Shown piece by piece: positions 42,031 to 44,525 of a DNA stretch of 44,525 bases. The position numbers and the translations under genes are program-made. Under the pieces are notes generated by a model that worked only from the letters and a program-made list of their open reading frames with translations, was not told the origin of the DNA and ran no database searches. The stretch's first letter is position 1; every line of letters starts with the position of its first letter. Source of the DNA: Deltaproteobacteria bacterium (GTDB lineage: Bacteria > Bdellovibrionota_C > UBA2361 > JAFLCA01); assembly GCA_017302875.1 (NCBI GenBank), contig JAFLCA010000007.1, positions 1 through 44,525 of the forward strand, written 5' to 3'.

Positions 42031-42741
42031 ATGCTACGACGCCCTACCTACGACACCATTTTATCAGGCTGTCTTTTTGCTCTCTTCGCCGGGCTCTCTG
42101 CATACGCATATGCGGCGATTCTCAGAGTGGAGGCCCCCTCGCATGTCTTCATGCGATCCATCGCCGAAGGTGAAAAGAAGTTTCAGATTCGCCATGCCGA
42201 TCGCTGTATTGGTGAAATCTCCACCACCCTAGCAAGGGGGGAGAACACCTTTGTCCAATCACGCGCTGAAGCCGACGCTACGTACGGGCAAGTCCGTACA
42301 ACGGCCAAGATCATTGCGCATGCCTCATTCAATCCGCTCGGTCAAATGGTGGAAAGTGGCACGGAAATATTGGCTAAAGACCTGCGCATTCTCATCCGCA
42401 GCAAGGATATCAATCCAATTCAGTTTCAGATCTCGGCAACCTTCGGCGCAAAACACTACGAGTTTAACCTGAGTGCTCCAGGCCCCGTTCTATTGAAATC
42501 TGAGCATGGAAATCTCTATCAGATCGAGTACTCGCAATTTCATGCAGGCGACGGCAGTTTTCTGAGAGGCATGGGCTCGAATCTCCTCTCGCAGGCCGAT
42601 CTGGCGATCGTTGACTCGAGTACCTCCGATCTGCGTTGCACCCCCAGTGAACGCAGCTCGCTTGATGTGGCATCACTACTTTTGCGCGCCAATGTAAAAA
42701 CGGAAGCTCTTCAACGCTTTCTTCCCGGCTTCATCCAATGA
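42031..42741 (+). CDS. Single-TM envelope protein of the ABC-2 operon, unknown
   Basis: A 236-residue protein with an N-terminal membrane segment (LSGCLFALFAGLSAYAYAAIL) and a beta-rich extracytoplasmic part (FQIRHADRCIGEISTTLARG, RILIRSKDINPIQFQISATFGAKHYEFNLS). The C-terminus holds two Ser-rich turns and a helix. No family recognised. Start uncertain: AAGGAG at 41996-42001 is too far upstream of ATG 42031 and has no in-frame start at ideal distance. It is six bases before the ATPase gene, so it is part of that operon. Confidence 0.6.
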   Translation: MLRRPTYDTILSGCLFALFAGLSAYAYAAILRVEAPSHVFMRSIAEGEKKFQIRHADRCIGEISTTLARGENTFVQSRAEADATYGQVRTTAKIIAHASFNPLGQMVESGTEILAKDLRILIRSKDINPIQFQISATFGAKHYEFNLSAPGPVLLKSEHGNLYQIEYSQFHAGDGSFLRGMGSNLLSQADLAIVDSSTSDLRCTPSERSSLDVASLLLRANVKTEALQRFLPGFIQ

Positions 42742-42747
42742 GGATTT

Positions 42748-43491
42748 ATGATTGAACTCGTCAATGTTACCAAGCGCTACGGGAAGTTTTGTGCCGTAAA
42801 TGACATCTCGTTGCAGGTGCAACCGGGCGAGATATTCGGATTTCTCGGCGTGAATGGGGCCGGAAAAACCACCACGCTAAAAATGCTGGCAGGAATTTTG
42901 CGACCCAGCGCAGGAACTATCAAAATTGGTGAATTCGACATTCGGGAGCAACCCGAACAGGCTAAGGCAATTACGGGATACATTCCCGATCGGCCACACC
43001 TGTACGGCAAGCTTACCGGGCGTGAGTTTCTGTATTTTGTCTCCGAGCTGTACCGAATTGCCCTCGTCGATGCGAATGAGCGTATCGATGGGCTGCTGCG
43101 CGACTATCAGCTAGTCGAGTGGCAGGATGAATTGATTGAAAGCTATTCTCATGGCATGAAGCAGCGCCTCGCAACCTGCGCTGCTTTGCTACATCACCCC
43201 AAAGTTTTGATTGTGGATGAGCCCATGGTGGGCCTTGATCCGCACGGCGCAAAACTACTCAAAGACTCCTTTCGTCGCTATGCAAAAATGGGCATGTCGA
43301 TATTGCTTTCGACGCACTCGCTCAATGTAGCCGAAGAAGTCTCCGATCGCCTGGCCATCTTGCATCGCGGTAGCATCGTAAGCATCGGCACGCTTGAAGA
43401 CATCAAGCGTCAGGCCGGCCGCTTCGATCAGGATCTGGAAGAGATGTTCCTGCAAATTACCGCCGGCATAGCCCCCTCGGAGCTTAGCTGA
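42748..43491 (+). CDS. ABC-2-type transporter ATPase
   Basis: A 247-residue ATPase. Walker A GVNGAGKTT (33-41), Q-loop GYIPDRP, signature YSHGMKQRLATCAAL (SHGMKQ in place of LSGGQ), Walker B VLIVDEPMVGLDP, H-loop STHSL. SHGMKQ-type signatures are typical of ABC-2 transporters in which a two-gene ATPase/permease pair exports lipids, polymers or drugs; substrate here is unknown. GAGGATTT ribosome site. The stop overlaps the permease start (TGATG). Confidence 0.92.
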   Translation: MIELVNVTKRYGKFCAVNDISLQVQPGEIFGFLGVNGAGKTTTLKMLAGILRPSAGTIKIGEFDIREQPEQAKAITGYIPDRPHLYGKLTGREFLYFVSELYRIALVDANERIDGLLRDYQLVEWQDELIESYSHGMKQRLATCAALLHHPKVLIVDEPMVGLDPHGAKLLKDSFRRYAKMGMSILLSTHSLNVAEEVSDRLAILHRGSIVSIGTLEDIKRQAGRFDQDLEEMFLQITAGIAPSELS

Positions 43492-44525
43492 TGCTGCCTG
43501 TCGTCATTCTTCCGAAACTCTATGCCATCCGCAATCGCTGGCGCCAGAACACGAGCCACGCTTCGCAGCTCGTGCGAGATCTCGTGATCCTGCTGTTCAG
43601 TGTAGCCGTTGCTCTCAGCATTTATCATGGCACCCTAGCGGCTCTCGCCAAGATAAAGACAGATCTAAGCTTTGCCTATCTGCCCGCTTCTCTACCACTC
43701 GGTCTGGTACTACTGTTCCTTTTTATCATGCTGCTGCTTTCGAATTCGATTGCGGCTTTAGGGGCCTTCTACCTTGGCAAAGATCTCGATCTCATTCTGG
43801 CTTCGCCGTTAAGTGTTCCGCGCTTCTTCTTCGGTAAGTTTTTAGAAATCTTCGGCGGATCTTCGTGGATGGCTATCATCTTCGGTTTGCCTGCCATCAT
43901 CGGCTTCGCGAGCGCCTACCATGCGCCATGGAGTTACGCTGCATTGGTCTTCGTCACTCTCGTCCCATATTTCGTTTTGCCAACTGCACTGGCTGTTATC
44001 GTTGTGACACTCTTCACGATTGTAATCCCTGCCAATCGCACCCGTGAGATTCTGTTCTTCATATTCGCGCTGGTGCTGCTAGGAGTGTACTTCGTGGGGA
44101 AGCTGCTCTTCCCTGAAATGGTGAGCTTACAAAGCACCAATGACCTCCTGCGTGTCGTGGCAATTCTCACCATGCCCAACACGACCTGGATGCCCTCGTA
44201 CTGGGCGGCTGCCTGTCTTGGTGAAGGCCTCGAACACACGGGACGTGACGTCTGGCCTTACTTGGCAATGCTATACACGAGCGCGCTAAGCCTATTCTCA
44301 CTGGCCTACTTTCTTATCAGAACACTACACTTTCGGGCCTATTCACGGGCCAAAGACACAGGTCGCGGCCTGCGCCTCTCAAGCAGACGCTCGCATGGAT
44401 TGGTGGTCCAGATGACTCCGTTCTTCGATCAACAGTTCAGAGCCATTCTCATGAAGGAGTTTAAAGTCTTTGCGCGCGACATGACCCAAGCAGTGCAGCT
44501 CTTACTCCTGCTGGGCTTATGCATG
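43491..44525 (+). CDS. ABC-2-type permease (5' part, runs off the window)
   Basis: Reading from ATG 43491 is open for 345 codons to the last base. The product begins MLPVVILPKLYAIRNRW, then has membrane segments (VRDLVILLFSVAVALSIYHG, LVLLFLFIMLLLSNSIAALGAFYLG, WMAIIFGLPAIIGFAS, LVPYFVLPTALAVIVVTLFTIVI, ILFFIFALVLLGVYFVGKLL, YLAMLYTSALSLFSLAYFLI) and, near the window end, a soluble loop with FDQQFRAILMKEFKVFARD before the next helix. Residues DLDLILASPLSVPRFFFGKF resemble the short conserved segment of large ABC-2 permeases of the putative two-ATPase type (about 550 residues). Start overlaps the ATPase stop by one base. The C-terminal half lies outside. Confidence 0.82.
   Translation, partial: MLPVVILPKLYAIRNRWRQNTSHASQLVRDLVILLFSVAVALSIYHGTLAALAKIKTDLSFAYLPASLPLGLVLLFLFIMLLLSNSIAALGAFYLGKDLDLILASPLSVPRFFFGKFLEIFGGSSWMAIIFGLPAIIGFASAYHAPWSYAALVFVTLVPYFVLPTALAVIVVTLFTIVIPANRTREILFFIFALVLLGVYFVGKLLFPEMVSLQSTNDLLRVVAILTMPNTTWMPSYWAAACLGEGLEHTGRDVWPYLAMLYTSALSLFSLAYFLIRTLHFRAYSRAKDTGRGLRLSSRRSHGLVVQMTPFFDQQFRAILMKEFKVFARDMTQAVQLLLLLGLCM

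Overview
The window is a chromosomal stretch (roughly 50-55% G+C by eye) from a Gram-negative bacterium with an LPS outer membrane. It carries kdsA, lptC, lptA and lptB, SurA-like and lipoprotein genes, and an F-type conjugation/pilus gene set. The order pyrG-kdsA-lptC-lptA-...-lptB-rpoN-hpf-rapZ is a reshaped version of the order seen in former Deltaproteobacteria. A Bdellovibrionota-like or other deltaproteobacterial lineage is my inference; no rRNA or other marker settles it.

Layout. (1) 1-8016: distal part of an F-type type IV secretion cluster: traB (C-terminal part), traV-like lipoprotein, a secretin-N0/DotD-like lipoprotein, traC ATPase, a small lipoprotein, a single-TM protein, a bPH2 membrane protein, an SH3b coiled-coil periplasmic protein, an M23 peptidase, and a pilin set apart by its own candidate sigma-54 promoter and a strong terminator. 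(2) 8119-13176: a DUF535/VirK-like gene, a 0.9-kb gene-poor stretch with repeat fragments and strong RNA hairpins, a G+C-rich peptide-type ABC exporter closed by a large terminator, and a SurA-like chaperone. (3) 13213-17331: phosphomannomutase/phosphoglucomutase, a small minus-strand gene sharing a bidirectional terminator with it, pcnB, and a polytopic membrane protein. (4) 17441-31850: the envelope/LPS operon pyrG-kdsA-lptC-lptA, interrupted by about 6.7 kb (multi-sensor hybrid histidine kinase, small secreted Cys-containing proteins, a secreted HNH nuclease coupled to a Cof-type HAD phosphatase) before lptB-rpoN-hpf-rapZ. (5) 31851-33690: metK with a structured leader, and a glycine-zipper lipoprotein. 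(6) 33858-44525: a 1145-residue helical-repeat protein resembling degenerate annexin repeats, a DUF805-SRPBCC fusion whose start codon lies inside a hairpin, a methyltransferase-like gene back-to-back with trmB, a small helical protein, a GHL10-type glycosidase-like gene, and an ABC-2 transporter operon cut by the window end.

How the genes work together. CTP synthase and KdsA supply CTP and KDO-8-phosphate for LPS core synthesis; LptC, LptA and LptB move LPS to the outer membrane; SurA helps outer-membrane protein folding. The T4SS genes build an envelope-spanning channel/pilus, with the M23 and SH3b proteins as likely cell-wall partners. RpoN is encoded here, and the pilin gene has a sequence resembling its binding site. 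The least explained parts are the annexin-like giant, the secreted-protein insertion inside the lpt operon, and the leader RNAs at 9854-10092, 31851-32038 and 37380-37413.
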